5,181 bases of DNA from contig CAYSSS010000088.1 of the NCBI GenBank assembly GCA_964433975.1, forward strand, positions 1 to 5,181. Reading direction: 5' to 3'. Each line of letters opens with the position of its first letter. Position 1 is the stretch's first letter. Source of the stretch: 2-01-FULL-45-10 sp964433975 (GTDB lineage Bacteria; Omnitrophota; Gorgyraeia; 2-01-FULL-45-10). The notes beneath the pieces were generated by a model, which ran no database searches, was not told the DNA's origin, and worked only from the letters and a program-made list of their open reading frames with translations. The translations under genes and the position numbers were made by a program. This document shows, piece by piece, positions 4,755 through 5,181 of this stretch.

Positions 4755-5181
4755 AGACTCTCGATCGGGATATATTAAACAGATTAGTCGGCATTCCTTG
4801 GAAAGAGGACGGGCGGTCCTTTGAGGGAACCGACTGCGTGGGGCTCATGCAGCTTTACTTTAACTCTCGAGGTATGGAAGGAGTCGCTCCAAAGGTAGGC
4901 GACTATGAATCAAAGGATCCGTCCGAAATCATCGCTAAAATCAGGGAATACAATCTCATTATCCCGAAAGACCGAATAGAACCGGAAGACGTTATTGTAT
5001 TCAAGATAGACGATGAATTGCATGTTGGGCTTTACCTTGGTTACGGTCGTATGCTTCATGCGACAGAAGGGAAAAGATCGAAGATATCGCGTCTTACGCC
5101 TTCATGGGAGAAGTGTTTTCTCTTCTCCATAAGAGAAAAGAACGGCCGTATCTATATCCCGCCCGCGGGGCCTCCGGCGAT
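4751..5181 (+). CDS. Tail-associated NlpC/P60 cell-wall peptidase (partial, 3' end beyond window)
   Basis: This is a cysteine peptidase at the tail tip that probably cuts peptide cross-links in peptidoglycan during genome entry, comparable to GTA gp14 and the NlpC part of lambda gpK. It is open for 143 codons to the window edge with no stop. The catalytic set is visible: nucleophile C29 in GTDCVGL, then H91 in ELHVGLYLGYG, and a third polar residue probably H103 in MLHATEG. The family's usual GxPWxxxGxxxxGxDCxGL entry is present as GIPWKEDGRSFEGTDCVGL, and EPEDVIVFK precedes the histidine. The proline-rich IPPAGPPA near the edge suggests the domain ends and a linker or terminus follows. The 140-residue size fits the stand-alone GTA-type enzyme better than the two-domain lambda form (which has an added metallopeptidase), but the end is unseen. 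AAGGA at 4743-4747 is the ribosome binding site, and ATGA overlaps the hub stop. No signal peptide is present. Confidence 0.9.
   Translation, partial: MKTLDRDILNRLVGIPWKEDGRSFEGTDCVGLMQLYFNSRGMEGVAPKVGDYESKDPSEIIAKIREYNLIIPKDRIEPEDVIVFKIDDELHVGLYLGYGRMLHATEGKRSKISRLTPSWEKCFLFSIREKNGRIYIPPAGPPA

Noticed and set aside
1..5181. A new defence, toxin or mobile system in the window
   Set aside because: Every readable gene fits a tail-assembly role in conserved order, leaving no unexplained non-structural gene.

Overview
The window is a one-directional, tightly packed block of tail-morphogenesis genes from a long, non-contractile-tailed phage, a prophage or a gene-transfer-agent-like element. All genes are on the + strand. 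In order they are: the end of an unidentified upstream gene (about 1-36); a major tail tube protein with an extra inserted domain (48-1190); a tail assembly chaperone (1211-1636) that is extended by a probable programmed -1 frameshift into a longer form ending at 1959; a short tape measure protein (1937-3469); a distal-tail protein interrupted by a 100-N assembly gap (from 3466, gap 3717-3816); a tail hub protein of the DUF2163/BR0599 type with four cysteines that probably hold an iron-sulfur cluster (3876-4754); and an NlpC/P60 cell-wall peptidase that runs off the right edge (4751 onward). This order matches lambda V-G-T-H-M-L-K, and matches Rhodobacter GTA genes 9 to 14 even more closely. 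The next gene to the right should be the large host-specificity/central-fibre protein.

From tube to peptidase the genes abut or overlap by 1 to 23 bases (ATGA or TGATG junctions after the chaperone), and each has a purine-rich Shine-Dalgarno sequence. This indicates one transcript with translational coupling. I see no promoter, terminator, tRNA, CRISPR array or transposon. The stretch 1637-1936, which looks empty between two ATG-started genes, is fully coding in the -1 frame and holds the second half of the chaperone.

The most informative feature is the recoding site: a canonical A AAA AAC heptamer in the correct phase at 1627-1633, immediately followed by the zero-frame UGA. A Shine-Dalgarno-like GGAGGA lies upstream and a predicted stem starts 7 bases downstream. 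The resulting T-like extension carries a four-cysteine pattern.

The organism cannot be named from this window. Composition is mid-GC with frequent ATA, AGG/AGA, GAG and AAG codons. The exactly 100-base N run indicates a draft or metagenomic scaffold. A peptidoglycan-cutting tail peptidase and an Fe-S hub are typical of tails that infect Gram-negative-type cells, but that is inference. Overall this is a recognisable tail module in divergent sequence rather than a new class of system.
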